Positions 45,225-56,208 of a stretch of 64,000 bases of DNA are shown here, piece after piece (position 1 is the first letter of the stretch; every line of letters starts with the position of its first letter). Under the pieces are notes generated by a model. It had not been told where the DNA came from, did no database searches, and saw only the letters and a program-made list of their open reading frames with translations. Source of the DNA: Perognathus longimembris pacificus (lineage: Eukaryota > Chordata > Mammalia > Rodentia > Heteromyidae); assembly GCF_023159225.1 (NCBI RefSeq), contig NC_063172.1, positions 44,893,832 to 44,957,831 on the forward strand, in the 5' to 3' direction. Position numbers and translations under genes: made by a program.

Positions 45225-45540
45225 AAAATATTTTAATTATCTTTGAATAGTTGTACAAAGTACTTTGCTAACTCGACAAAGCAGTTTTTGAAGGCATTGT
45301 CTTAATCAATGTCACCCTTTTCAACATTCTCACCCAATCCTCTCAACCCACCCCTTCCTTCACTTTTTTTAATTTTGTAGCATATATATTGATTTTTTTG
45401 TCATTTAACCAAGCAGCTTATGTATATAATACATTTTAATCTGCGTCACTCCTGTCAACATTTTCATCCCCCTCAACTTGTCCCTTCCCTTCTTTTCCTT
45501 AATTTTGTGATATATACATATGATCCATTATTTCACCAAT
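45225..45540 (-). repeat. Antisense L1 3'-end-like fragments in tandem
   Basis: Two similar units of about 130-160 bp follow each other. The first runs from about 45225 ('gttgtacaaagtactttgc', 'aatgtcacccttttcaacat'). The second runs from about 45405 ('tgcgtcactcctgtcaacat', 'caacttgtcccttcccttc'). Each ends with 'aattttgt(a/g)(g/a)' and 'atatat'. They could be two insertions or a duplication. Confidence 0.55.
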
Positions 45541-45684
45541 CAGTGGTTGAGACACAATTTCAGGATACTGCTGTCTGTCGCAGGATGGTGCACTTAACAC
45601 TTCACAGCTTCGGTCTCTGTATGTCAAATAGGATGAAGGCCTACTATTCCATAGGAATGGATAGGAAGGACAGCTATGTAATCC

Positions 45685-45900
45685 ATGAAAAATGGTAGCT
45701 AACATTTATGTAAGGTGGCCCCTGATCAAGGCACTAATCTAAGCACTTGCCATGAAGTAGGTGCTGTTGTTTCTGCTCTGAGTTCAGATGAAGGAAGAAT
45801 CAGATATACCCACTCACTGGCCTGAGGGCACAGACACACACAGGACAGAGCTGGGTTTTCACTTGAGCACACTGGTGTGCTCTGAACCTTGCTATTTGTT
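45685..45900 (+). repeat. MIR SINE
   Basis: The order 'ggtagctaacatttatgtaa', 'ctaatctaagcacttgcc', 'tgaagtaggtgctg', 'cagatgaaggaag', 'ggcctgagggcacagaca' and 'cagagctgggttttcact' follows MIR from its 5' core to near its 3' end. A CA-rich patch sits where the core has the accessible-site segment. Confidence 0.8.
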
Positions 45901-46595
45901 CTGTGCGATGTTATAGTAGACATTATGCACAGGCTGTGGTGCCACGCATCTTGAGTTTCTTGGCTTATGATCCTCATTATGATGCTTAAATAATTTGGCA
46001 AACAAATTCATCCAGTAGTTCATTGGCTGCTATGAGTACTCCTCTTATGCAAGAGGAGTACATGTTTACAGCAATTAACTTAAAACACTAGCTTGATTAG
46101 CCGTTACCCTAGTGATAGGGTATCAGGTGTAGGGATAAACAACTATAACTTGGGACAGATGGCAGTCGAGGAGTGGATCATTGGTCTTGATCCAGCCCTT
46201 AAGATAGTAAAAACTATGGAAGGCTTGGGTTGGTCTTGTATCTGTGCAGGTGGGTTCTTCACTATAAGCCCCCACTTAGCAGCCAAGTGTGGTTTTCTCA
46301 AATACTTTTGTTCAACGTCCTGTGCCTGTCCAAAAATCTCCAGTAGTTCCCCCGTTGCTTGGAGGAAACCTTCAAATGCCTCTCACATGGGTCCAAAAAT
46401 ATCTTGCAATTTATAACCCAGAGAACAAACCTGTTATCTAAACATGCTTGCTGAGCAGCAAACATCCACAGAATTGTGGCAAAGGAAACTGAGAACTCCT
46501 CTAGAGAGCACAGAAGGAATTCTTGCTGACACACACCAACCTGGCTGCTCATGGAGGTCAAGAGACAAGAAGTAACTTTTTTTGTGTGTCTTTTG
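45901..46595. other. No recognisable feature
   Basis: No gene or named repeat. The 107-codon plus-strand and 87-codon minus-strand frames overlap each other and show no domain. Confidence 0.4.
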
Positions 46596-46672
46596 GGCAG
46601 TATTGAGGATTGATCTCAGGGCCTCATACTTGCTAGGCAAGCACTCTATGCTTGAACCCTATCTCCAGCTGT
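46596..46672 (-). repeat. ID-like SINE fragment
   Basis: The minus-strand reading 'ttgatctcagggcctcatac', 'ttgctaggcaagcactctat' and 'aaccctatctccagc' is the tRNA-like ID monomer alone. Confidence 0.75.
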
Positions 46673-46870
46673 TTTGCTTTAGGTCATTTATTTTTGGATA
46701 AATATCACAATTTTTGCTCAGCAGGCCTTAGACTACCATCTTCCAATCACAGAATTGCTGGAATGACAGGCATGAGATATTATGCCCAATCCTTTTATTG
46801 TTGTTGTTGGTTGTGGGGCTTGAACTCAGGGCCTTGATGCTGTCCCTGAGCTCTTTTACTAGTGCTCTAT

Positions 46871-47552
46871 TGAAAACTAAGAATTGTAACCACCATTTTG
46901 CTAATTTTGCTAATTTTGCTTCTGTAAACCGCTTTGCAGCTAAGGACCTAGGAAACTCCATATTGTACTAAGACTCATTCTGTACCTGGCTGACCTTACT
47001 GTAAGCCCTACCCCCCACCTCTCCCTTTCCAGTAAAGACCATAAAACGCCCTGGGGCAGATAGTTCTCAGAAAAACCATAAACACCCATAAGAGTGACCC
47101 GCAGAGAAGAAAAACAAGTTTTAGAGTTACCAGAACTCCCCCACCCAGGTGTGGTTTCCAGTATCTAAAACCCTGCAGCTGTGCAGGTATCCCCCTTGCT
47201 ACACCCTTTTGGATTAACCAATCCATTTAAAATGCATTGGTCCCTTGATCAGACCAATGACCCTTTCCAGATTCCTTCCCGCCACCAAATGTGCCAAACA
47301 TGCTTTAGAATTATTTTATAATTTTCCCACAGTGTACGTTGATTTGTTAAAAGATGCTATGATGTATGCTAAGTCCCTGCCTTCCCCAAAGAATATATAA
47401 AACAGCTGGAAGCCCTAGGCTCAGGGCCTCTTAGCATCACCAGTGCAGAGTGCTCTGAGGACCAAGCTCGAGCTTGCAATAAAGACTCCTTTTGCTTTTG
47501 CATTGGTGTGGGTCTCTGGTGGTCCTTGTAGGGGTCCGGTGTTTGAGCATAA
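46871..47552 (+). mobile_element. Solo LTR, class I (gammaretrovirus-like), copy 1
   Basis: An LTR of about 682 bp begins TGAAAACTAAG and ends near GTTTGAGCATAA. The flanks CTAT at 46867-46870 and 47553-47556 form a 4-bp duplication, the size usual for class I ERVs. U3 contains several CCAAT-like boxes ('accaatcca', 'gaccaatgaccc'). A TATA box lies at 47394-47400 (TATATAA) and AATAAA at 47478-47483. The U5 part 'gtgtgggtctctggtggtcc' resembles that of gammaretroviruses. No internal sequence is left. A second copy of the family lies at 51793-52358. Confidence 0.87.
47394..47400 (+). promoter_or_regulatory. TATA box of LTR copy 1
   Basis: TATATAA is followed about 85 bp later by the AATAAA signal. 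This matches the U3-R arrangement of gammaretrovirus LTRs, with the start of transcription expected near 47420-47430. Confidence 0.6.
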
Positions 47553-47705
47553 CTATCACTTTGAGCCACAGCATTACTTCCAGTTTTTGAGTGGTTAATT
47601 GGAGATAAGAGACTCTCAGGAGCTTTTCTGACCAAACAGCCTTTGAAAGTTAAATCTCAGCCTCCCGAGTAGCTAGGATTACAGGTGTGAGCTGCCAGCA
47701 CCTGA

Positions 47706-48419
47706 CCTTATGCCCAGTCTTTAGAAACAACTTTTACTTTTTCAACAGAAGAGACCTTCCCTAGTTTCAAGTCAAGTCAAACACAGATTACTGGAAACCC
47801 AAAGATTCTCTGAACTCTCTGAACTCAGAGAACTGTACATTTTCAGCTACACCTGTCTTCACTGTTCTGATGTCCCATCTTCTCACATGAGACCATTTGT
47901 TCCTGGTTTGAATCCTTCTGATACAATGCATTACCTGCTTAATTTGCATGTTCTCTGCTGCCAGTGCAGAGTGTTCACGGGGTATTCTTCTCTAAGGACT
48001 CCAGAGAGTCCCTTGGAGATGTTCTCTAATTCAACACTTCCTAGAGGAGAGCTGACAGGTGTTATCCATCAGGTTTGGGAGGTCAAGATACTTTTATAAG
48101 ATGAGAAAGGAACGTCGTCATCTTTCTGGTCTGTCCTAATGAGAATTTCTCTGATTATTACCACACATGAAGAGCGAGCTTTCCCATCCAAGGCCTCTCT
48201 TGCTTCCTAGTCTGCTGGTCTTCGTTTCGCCTGTCTCAGTGTTAGTGACATTACAACTCCAGTCTGTTTTCCTGCAGGCTGAGCCTTCAATCTGGAGAAG
48301 CTGACCAGAAGACAAGGTCTGGATTCAGCCTCACAGTCCCGGAGAAGGGCATCCCAAACATGAGCGGACAGCAGACTGCTTGTCAATTTTTTCTGCCTGT
48401 GTTACTTATTTATTTGTCT

Positions 48420-48423
<4 letters not shown>
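47706..48423. other. No recognisable feature
   Basis: No gene or named repeat is supported. Confidence 0.4.

Positions 48424-48466
<43 letters not shown>
48424..48466 (+). repeat. (GT)n microsatellite
   Basis: A pure GT run of about 43 bp directly beside an antisense SINE fragment. Confidence 0.95.
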
Positions 48467-48467
<1 letters not shown>

Positions 48468-48468
<1 letters not shown>

Positions 48469-48552
48469 ACTGGGGCTTGAATTCAGGGCCTTATGCTCAC
48501 TTGGCTTATTTTTGCTCAAAGCTGCTACCATTTAAGCTACATCTGACTCCCA
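48468..48552 (-). repeat. ID/Geo-like SINE fragment
   Basis: The minus-strand tracts 'tggggcttgaattcagggcc', 'ttgctcaaagctgctacc' and 'taagctacatctgactcc' represent one tRNA-like monomer. The GT run adjoins its tail side. Confidence 0.7.
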
Positions 48553-51500
48553 TGTAGCCTTTTTTCGTTTTAAACTCCAGCCTGTGGACATGGTCCATGC
48601 TGAGGGCTTTTTGTCCACGTTCTGTATATGACCTTTCCCTGTTGGAATTGAAGGTCATATCTAATTTTCTGGAGAGCTGTCAATCTGTCCATTAACTGCC
48701 ATTAAGAATCACATCCTGTTCTGTCCACTCATCAGCCTCACAGTAAATATCCCCCTTCCCTGAAACTCCTGCTATACCACTGTAGATCTCAAGTGGGAAA
48801 AAGGCAATCCCAGATCATACCTCTGCATCTAATTCTCTATGGTCATCATTATTTGCAGGACTCTCCTTGTTGGACAGTCCCTCTTGACTCTGGTTTGCAG
48901 TTGATCATGGGAATTACACAGGAGCGGGGGGGGGGGCGGATGTGGGTAGGAAGTGTAGGGGGATCCCAGATGTCCAGGCTACACCAGTGATGAATTATAT
49001 CAGAATGTGTAGGAGAAAGGCCTGAATGTAGACATTTTAAGGGCCCCAGGTGATTCTGAGATGAATTTGTTTGTACCTAACTGCTGTAGTTCTGTTCTCA
49101 CTGACACAGAGAGGAGGCACCCAGCTAGGCAACAACTACCTCAGAAAACCATCCTGAAATCTGAGAATAGAGGTAACATGGCCCCAGCTGCTTCTGTAGC
49201 TGTGTTCTCTCAACTTGCTGATATTCAAATGCCAATGGCTGGTCACTTACCACCACGGGGCCTAAAGTGGGTCAGAGTTTTCTGCTTAACTCCAAGAACA
49301 GCTTGTAGTGAATTCTATGTGAGAAGTAGAAAACCCATCATATATTTAAGGAATCCCAATGACTAAATTAATATGACTGAACATCTCCATCAGGTAGTGA
49401 GCCTGGCTGACTACTATAGGGATGGGTCATTTCTCCCTAAAATATACAACTGCATTGAATGACTGCATAGAATATCATTAATCTGCACTGTGGGTAGTTC
49501 GTTTAGGAAGGCATATCCTGGAAGGGAGGGTGAATGAGCTGAACCCCCACCCCTCGCCCTACTTCTGGCAAGCATTTGATACCAGGTGACAAGCCCTTAG
49601 GGTTGTAGAGAATTGTGAGACAAAAATGAGCTGCTGTGTGCCTTGGCCATTCTTTTGCTCTGCAGAGCTCAACCAAGCTGGGAAACAGGAAAGCCTGCTG
49701 CTGAGACAATGTCACAGGCTGGATTTGCTATTGCTAGGAGATCTGAGTGGCAAAGAGACAAATATCCTGCTTCCAGAAAGCTAGGGGTATGACTCAAAGT
49801 GACAGCAAACAAACATAACTGTGTGGATGATAGGGGCACTGAACTCTAGGGGGAAGAATACACTCCTCTTCCTATTTCACTGGCTTCAAAAAAAGCCAGC
49901 CATGAAGCCAGCAGGGTGAACCCCATGAGGTTGGACACCATCAGAAAAGGGCCAGAGTGAGTGCCATGGGATTTCATTACTGCTCATTGCCATGTGAGTG
50001 CATAGCATGGCCCCAGGCTTGCAGTGCTCTGCTGAGAAGTGTTTTTCTTAGTGTCCAGCCTGGGGACACGGTCACGCCATTCTAACTCATCAAGGTTCCC
50101 TTGTGAGGACCAGCCTCATTGGTAAACACTGAGGGCAAGAGATGAGGAATCGGAGGAACAAGGCAACATCTTCGGGAGGGTTTTTAAAGAGGAGACAAAG
50201 GAATACTTAGCTTGGGAAACTGTAGTTAAATAAGTCTAATAGCAAATTAATTACAAATTGCTTTGGTGTCACTTGGTTAGAACCTAATACCAAGGTCCAA
50301 GTGAGACACCTGGTACCCTGAGGCCTAGACAGCAGCATGTGAGGAGACCAAACTCTGTGAATACGAACACGGTGCTCTTATCCTGATGGAATGGGCCCCA
50401 AAGGTTTTACTGATGACAAGAGGTGCAGCTGGGAAGACAGTCATCCAGGTTGCACAAAGTCAGCTGGCATTTATCCCACTGTGGTCGCTGGTGAAAAGGT
50501 ACGAAGTGCCTTGCCTTCATTTCCCACCACTCTCTGCATTCTCCTGTCTTTGTGAGACTCACCAAGCCTACCTTCTTGGAAGTAAGCCTTAAATCTGGTC
50601 AACAGAGAAAGCAAGGCTGACCAGCCCTATAATTCAGCCTTTCTGGTTTGTTCCAGAAAGAACCCTCAAAGGTTACTTCAAGGAGATTTCAGGGGCTTCA
50701 ATGAGGTACAGGGTTTCTCAACAGAAAGCTACTAGCATTTGAAGTGGTATGTCTTCTTGCTGTGTGGGACTGTCTTGCTTATCACAGAACCTTTGAAGCT
50801 CCAGATCCTACCCTAAGTGACCCATTAGTGGCACTCCCCAGTCTTTTGAGAAGTCTCATTATGCTCCCAATCGTTTCTGAAAGACTTTGTCTCTTGCACA
50901 GAATGACAGACAACTACCCTTGTGCTTAGCCATATTTGCATATACACTCTGCATAAAACTTCCTTCAAACAAGAGTTGGCTGCTTACAAAACAGCTGCAT
51001 GTTATCCATTGCTCCACAGTAAGCCACAAACCCCATTACAGAGCTAATCCCACTGGTCTCATTGCATACCTGCTCCAGAGCCCAGTACATCTTCAAAATA
51101 TGGCAGCTGCTATAATTGCTCCAGTGATTCAGAACGTACTACCCTCTGAAGCAAGCCAATATCATCCCTGGGCCATTCGTTAGGAAGTTCCACTTCATGT
51201 TGCTTTCAAATTTATCTCCCCATGACTTCTACCTGCTGGACTTGGGTTTGACCTCTAAAGGTCACAAAAAAGTAGTCTGCGAGCTTTCTCACATAGCTTC
51301 TCCTTAAATATAATGGAAGTTGTCTTATCTTTTCCCTTCCATTTAGCCAATAGTGTGATTCAATTCTTCAACAGTTTCCTATTTTTCACAATTCTTCACA
51401 GTGTCTCAGTCACTTTACCTAGGCTATCTTTGGTTATCACAAAGCCCATTAGGCTAGCATAGGTTCCCATTTGCTGGATGAAGCTAAGCCACCAACTCAC

Positions 51501-51689
51501 ATCAATAGTGAAGGAAAGAGCACGGTCCATATTTGTTTTCAAGACCATGCTTCTTTCATTGCAAATTTCCTACACTTGATCCCCAGAATCAGATGAACAC
51601 TTTTTTTTTTGCATTTTTACATTCTAATCTAGATCTTTTTGTTGAGATGAGTACAAAAAATGTACTGAGTGGCCACTTTTATTTATTCT
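48553..51689. other. No recognisable feature
   Basis: This is the longest stretch (about 3.1 kb) in which I recognise neither gene nor repeat. Frames of 98-101 codons occur (49061-49366, 50887-51183) without domains. A G-run lies at about 48926-48937. If the window hides conserved regulatory DNA, this is one of the places to look, but nothing in the sequence itself proves it. Confidence 0.4.
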
Positions 51690-51792
51690 TTTGTTGGTCA
51701 TGGGGTCTAGGTACTATCCCTGATCTTTTTTGCTCAAGACTAGACCTCTACCACTTTGAGCTACAGCTCACTGTCCAGTTTTCTGGTGATTA

Positions 51793-52358
51793 TGTAGAGC
51801 CAGAGTGACCGTAAGTCCTACTCCCCCCACCCCTTGATTCCCAGTAAAGATCATATCCAACTGTGAGTTATGAGTGGAATTTTCAGTATCTAATTGTGAG
51901 TGTGATTTCCAGTATTTGTGAGAGGGATTTCCAGTATCCAATTGTGAGTACAATTTCCAATATCTAATCAAAACCCTGCAGCTGTTCACACATCCTCCCT
52001 TGCTACACCCCTATGGCTTAACCAATCAATTTTAAGTGCATCAGTCCCTTGATCTGACCAATGACCCTTTCCAGATTCCTTCCCGCCACCAAATGCACCA
52101 AACATGCTTTAGGATTATTTTTTAATTTTCCTGCAGTATGTGTTGATTTTTTGGAAGATGCTATGATGTATGCTAAGTCCCTGCCTTCCCCAAAGAAGGT
52201 ATAAAACAGATGGGAGCCCGAGGCTCACGGCCTCTTGCGTCACCAGCGTGCTGAGTGCACGGAGGACCTGAGCTACATTGAAATAAATGCCCTTTTTGCT
52301 GCTTGCATTGGTCTTGGTCTCTGGAGGTCTTTCAGGGGATCTGAACTTAAGCATTTCA
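51793..52358 (+). mobile_element. Solo LTR, class I (gammaretrovirus-like), copy 2
   Basis: An LTR of about 566 bp begins TGTAGAGCC and ends AAGCATTTCA. The flanks ATTA at 51789-51792 and 52359-52362 are a perfect 4-bp duplication. It is clearly related to the LTR at 46871-47552 along U3, R and U5, sharing for example 'gaccaatgaccctttccag' and 'atgctatgatgtatgctaag'. It lacks about 110 bp present at the 5' end of copy 1. Its U3 has a tandem expansion at about 51858-51965. TATAAAA lies at 52200-52206 and AATAAA at 52282-52287. Confidence 0.9.
51858..51965 (+). repeat. Tandem repeat in LTR U3
   Basis: Four units of about 23-33 bp end in 'ttccagtat(c/t)' or a close variant and most start 'aactgtgag' or 'aattgtgag'. 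The related LTR at 47150-47170 has only one such unit. Tandem U3 repeats in gammaretroviruses usually hold enhancer sites; whether these do is not visible. Confidence 0.8.
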
Positions 52359-52605
52359 ATTAAATGGAGATAAGAATCTCACAAACTTTCCTGCTGGGGC
52401 TGTCTTTGAACTGTGACACTCAGAGCTCAGCCTCCTGAGTATCTAAGATTACATGAGTGAGCCACCAGCACCCGGCTCCATCTTTCTTCTAAAAATCGAA
52501 CATATAGGTCTTGAAACAGATTTAATGAATCAGAATTTGATAATTCTAATAGAAATTAATTCAAAGATCAGCACTGAAAAACCTCTGCTCTGGGTGATTT
52601 TGGTT

Positions 52606-52696
52606 TTGTTTTGTTTGAGAAAGACTCTCCTTATCTAGCTCAGGGATGGCCTTGAACTATGGCTATGTAGCCAGGCCTATGTACCACCAGGCCTAG
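52606..52696 (-). repeat. B1-like SINE fragment
   Basis: The minus-strand reading 'tagctcagggatggccttga' and 'gtgtaccaccaggcc'-like wording fits a B1 monomer without a right partner. Confidence 0.6.
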
Positions 52697-53519
52697 CTCA
52701 AGTTCCTGTTTCTTTATTTTTAAAAGAGGGAGGATAAAAATCCAAACTTGTCCTACATTCACTCCAAGAGTGGCCTGACCAGTAGATTCCCAAATAGATC
52801 TACTGCCTCCCTTACCTATCAGGTCCCAAATAGACCTCACCTATTGGGTCTGAGATCCTGTCCTGTCACTCAAACACCAGGTTCTCACTTCTCTCACCAG
52901 TGCAGAGGCTTCTTGATGGCTGCTCACCACTGATTTTGGCTTCTTCTTTGTACCATACTAGTCTCTGGGAAGCGCATCTTTTGAAGGCAATTAAAATTAC
53001 ACAATGTCCTGATTCCAACCCTCCTTTAACCATGCTGAATATTTTTTCACTTAAAAAATTAAGTTTTAATTAAGTTTTTTCATCAAAACACCAGTCCTGC
53101 TGATAATGTCAAGAAGGTCTGAGAAAGTAATTACGTGCACAATCTGTTTTTGACACACTTCACTCACCACTGGGATACATCTTCTGTCTCTTTTACTTCA
53201 TTGAAACTCCCCTGTTGCCCTAGGCAAGCTTGCTTTCTCTCCAGTTACCACAATAGAAACAAGGAATTAGGATTTCTCCTTTGGCACGTAGAAGTTAGCA
53301 CTCTGTGAATTGAGGGAACCCTGTTAGATACATGGGTAACACATTTATTCTTCTTAAACTTCCTGTCATAGTTGAATATGAAGAAAAGAAATAGGCCAAT
53401 TTCTCAATTTCCTGAAGACATAATTGATAAAGATGATACACAACTATCTAGAAATCAAAACTTCTTTTGGTTTGGTATTTGGTAAGCCATTCCTCATATT
53501 TTTCCATATGGTTCTAACT
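52697..53519. other. No recognisable feature
   Basis: No gene or named repeat is supported. Confidence 0.4.
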
Positions 53520-53628
53520 TCCAGGGCTACTGTTACATATTACCACAAACTGGGTCGCATAAATTTTTAGTCTCTCAACTTCTAGAGGCCTCTAGAAGCA
53601 CAAAATCAAAGTGTCAGTAGTGAAAATT

Positions 53629-53765
53629 CTTCCTTCCTTCCTTCCTTCAGCTGGCTCTTGACATTGTTTGGTTTATTGATTCTAACTCCAGTCTCTTGTC
53701 TTTTCTTTCCCTTTCCTTTCCTTTCTTTTTTTCTTTCCCCCTCCTCCCCCTCCTCTTTCTCTCTT
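53629..53765 (+). repeat. (TTCC)n and pyrimidine-rich tracts
   Basis: Five TTCC units lie at 53629-53648 and an irregular CTTT/CCTCC tract at about 53698-53765. Confidence 0.88.
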
Positions 53766-53985
53766 GCCAGTCCTGGGGCTTAAACTCAGGGTCTGAGTGT
53801 TGTCACTGAGCTTTTTTGCTCAAAGCTAGTGATCTATCACTTGAGCCACAGCTGTACTTCTGGCTTTTTGGTGGTTAATTGGGGATAAGAGTCTCACAGA
53901 CTTGGACTAGCTTCTAACAATGATCTTTATCTCTCAGCCTAAATAGCTAGGATTACATGTGTGAACCAATGATGCCTGGCCAGTC
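53765..53985 (-). repeat. B1/Geo-type dimeric SINE
   Basis: On the minus strand the element is complete: 'gccagtcctggggcttaaac', 'tcaaagctagtgatctatca', 'tttttggtggttaattgggg', then 'tctcagcctaaatagctagg' and 'attacatgtgtgaacc'. Its pyrimidine tract lies at its tail side. Confidence 0.87.
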
Positions 53986-54115
53986 TCTGGTTTTAATATG
54001 GTTTCCTTTTCTGTCTCTACAGCACATCTTACAGTGATATTAGTCACTGGATTTAGGACCCACCCTAGAGCCAGGAAGATTTCATCTTTAGATCCTTACC
54101 TAGTTATAATCTACA

Positions 54116-55599
54116 AAAGCTGATTTTCATATAAACTGACTTTCTCAGGTTTCAGGCCACCATGAATTTGAGGAGGACAAATTGGATTCCTCTTGATATT
54201 GTACTTGGTTCGAGGTAGCCCAATAGTGAGGTGGGAGCAATCTGAAGTCAAAGCCAGGAAGGGGAAGATGGAGATTCCTAGTTTACTCACTAAAAGGTAA
54301 AGGAGAAATACTTCCTGAAGGAACCATCCATACATGATTGGTTTTTCAACTGGTTCCAGGCACACATGAATTTGTGAAGGACACTATTTAACCAGCTATA
54401 TGCTCTTTCTAACACACTGATAGTGAGATGAGAGGCATAAAGTAAACCATAAAAACCAACTAAAGAAATCTGAATATGGCAATGAAATTTGAAGACATAT
54501 AACCAAAAATATATAGACTAGTACCAACCAATTTTCATGAGTCACTTAATCAACCAGAATTATTTCTCACATACACTAGTCACTGAAGTGCTACCTCTCC
54601 TTTAGACTTTTATTTCATAAACCTTATCTTCTTCCCTGATAATTTATTTCAAAGGTTCAAAACAATGGACTTTGGAAAATTTGGGCTTCCCCATAATTTG
54701 GTCCCAAACTTCCTTTTAACTACTATTTGTGGTCCTACAGGGCAGTGAACACCACCTTTCCTCTTCTATTGAATCCATTTTTCATTTTTGTATTTCAACC
54801 TATGCCTTCCAGTTAGGATGCTCATTGTTTTTCTCTTCAAGTCTTATGCCTTGAGGTGTTTTAAAATACATTCTCCAATTCTTCAGGGTTCCTCCCAACT
54901 AAAGGTAGATTCCAATTTCTCTCCCCTTAAACATAACCAGCCGTGATTCACTCTGACAGCATCATGAAGTGGAGGTGGTATGAGGCAGGGACTTCCAAGG
55001 CTAGGTCCCAAGCGGTGCACAATCTCTGCTTGGCTCTCATGCTACTTCTGCATGATCACCTTGGATCACAGTCACCGTGCTCTGAAATGCCAAGAAGCCC
55101 ACAGAAAAGCCCCACAGCAGTGTTCCCACCCTAGCCCCAGCTCTCGTTCCTCCAACCACCAGTAGCCACCAGCCATGCCTAAGCAAGCAAGCTTTCCCTT
55201 GATTCCCATCTATCTTTCAGACACCCCAGCTGACACCAACAAAAGCAGAGAGGAGCCATCCCCACCCCCAACTGATTCAATATGGAAGACCCATATAAAT
55301 GTTGAAAGCCATAATTGGGGAATTTATTATGCAATGTGAGAAACCTGTGAAGATATGCCTCCAAACATCTTGCTAAGGTCCATTCATTCTTTAGACTATG
55401 TAACAAAAGTCAACTTTATGAATCTATTCTGCACTTCAAACTCAGCTTGTTCTCCAAGTCTTCTTGATCCCAACTTTCTATCTCAGTGAATGGTTCCAGT
55501 ATTCATTTTACTCAGCAAGGGAGACGACGAGGGTTGCAGGGTGTCAGGTTGATGTTGTTCCCTTCACACATTCAATGAACACCAACTTTTTGTTTCTTT
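54116..55599. other. No recognisable feature
   Basis: No gene or named repeat is supported in this stretch. Confidence 0.4.
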
Positions 55600-56105
55600 T
55601 TGCAGGGCTCTAGAACTCGTTCTTCTCTTCACTGATGTATACACAAGCTACTGTCCTCTTTCACCTAAATGCAACAGTATCCCAACTGCTACCTACCCCT
55701 CCAGTGAAATGGGACCAGGGAAATCATCACAAACCATAGGTGTTTCACTTGCCTTTCCAGCATAAAACTCATCAATGACTTCCCATCCTTCTTAGGGTAA
55801 AACTTCTACAAGGTCCTTTGTGGATAGCATCTATCTCCCTCTCCAGATTCATCTTGCCCTGAACTCTTCCTGTCCTCTGGGCTTTGCCCCTGTAAGATTT
55901 GTCCTCAAATATACATGTGATATCACTTATGACATTGGTAATTCTACATTTTTTGAGTGATCAAAAAATTCATCAAGGCCTCCTTTAGTAGACTGAACTC
56001 TAGGAGGGCAGGCATAGTGTTTCTTTTATGCTGCACTTTACTCCCTGTTCAGAGCCATATAGCATGCACAATATTAAGTATTATATGAGTGAATAAATGA
56101 ATTCT
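55600..56105 (+). repeat. L2 LINE fragment (3' part)
   Basis: The tracts 'aactcatcaatgacttccca', 'gggtaaaacttctacaaggtc', 'ctccagattcatcttgccct' and 'agactgaactctaggagggc' appear in the order of the L2 3' region. The end 'gagtgaataaatga' is typical of L2. It is an ancient, non-functional copy. Confidence 0.65.
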
Positions 56106-56139
56106 CCTCTATCTTTTCTTCTTAATTTTTATTTATCTA

Positions 56140-56208
56140 TTTTGTACTGAGGATCAAACCCAGGGCCTCATGAATGTAAGATAAGCAGTGTACTACTGCC
56201 CTCTCCAC
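56140..56208 (-). repeat. ID-like SINE fragment
   Basis: The minus-strand tracts 'tactgaggatcaaacccagg' and 'gcctcatgaatgtaagataa' represent a lone tRNA-like monomer. Confidence 0.65.

Larger units (their letters stand above)
46805..47705 (-). repeat. B1/Geo-type SINE split by an LTR
   Basis: The right half of the SINE lies at 46805-46870 ('ggggcttgaactcagggcct', ending 'agtgctctat'). The reading resumes at 47553 with 'ctatcactttgagccacagc' and runs to about 47705 through 'agtagctaggattacagg'. The solo LTR at 46871-47552 lies between. Joining the two arms across the duplicated CTAT gives a normal SINE, so the SINE is the older element. Confidence 0.88.
51690..52476 (-). repeat. B1/Geo-type SINE split by an LTR
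   Basis: The right half lies at about 51690-51792 ('ttttgctcaagactagacctc', 'gagctacagctcac'). The reading resumes at 52359 with 'attaaatggagataagaatc' and ends near 52476 ('tgagccaccagcacccggc'). The LTR at 51793-52358 is inserted between, at the duplicated ATTA. Confidence 0.88.
53520..54115 (+). repeat. Old interspersed repeat interrupted by simple repeats and a SINE
   Basis: The left arm (53520-53628) has 'agggctactgttacatatta', 'ccacaaactgggtcgcataa' and 'aaatcaaagtgtcagtag'. The right arm (about 53986-54115) has 'cttacagtgatattagtcac' and 'tggatttaggacccacccta'. These are consecutive parts of one common ancient mammalian repeat (an L1M-type 3' region or MER element; family not certain). 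Simple repeats (53629-53765) and a SINE (53765-53985) sit between the arms. Confidence 0.6.

Noticed and set aside
45225..45540. Tandem repeats considered as CRISPR-like or satellite array
   Set aside because: Only two diverged units exist and they match L1 3'-end wording; CRISPR arrays do not occur in a mammalian nuclear genome.
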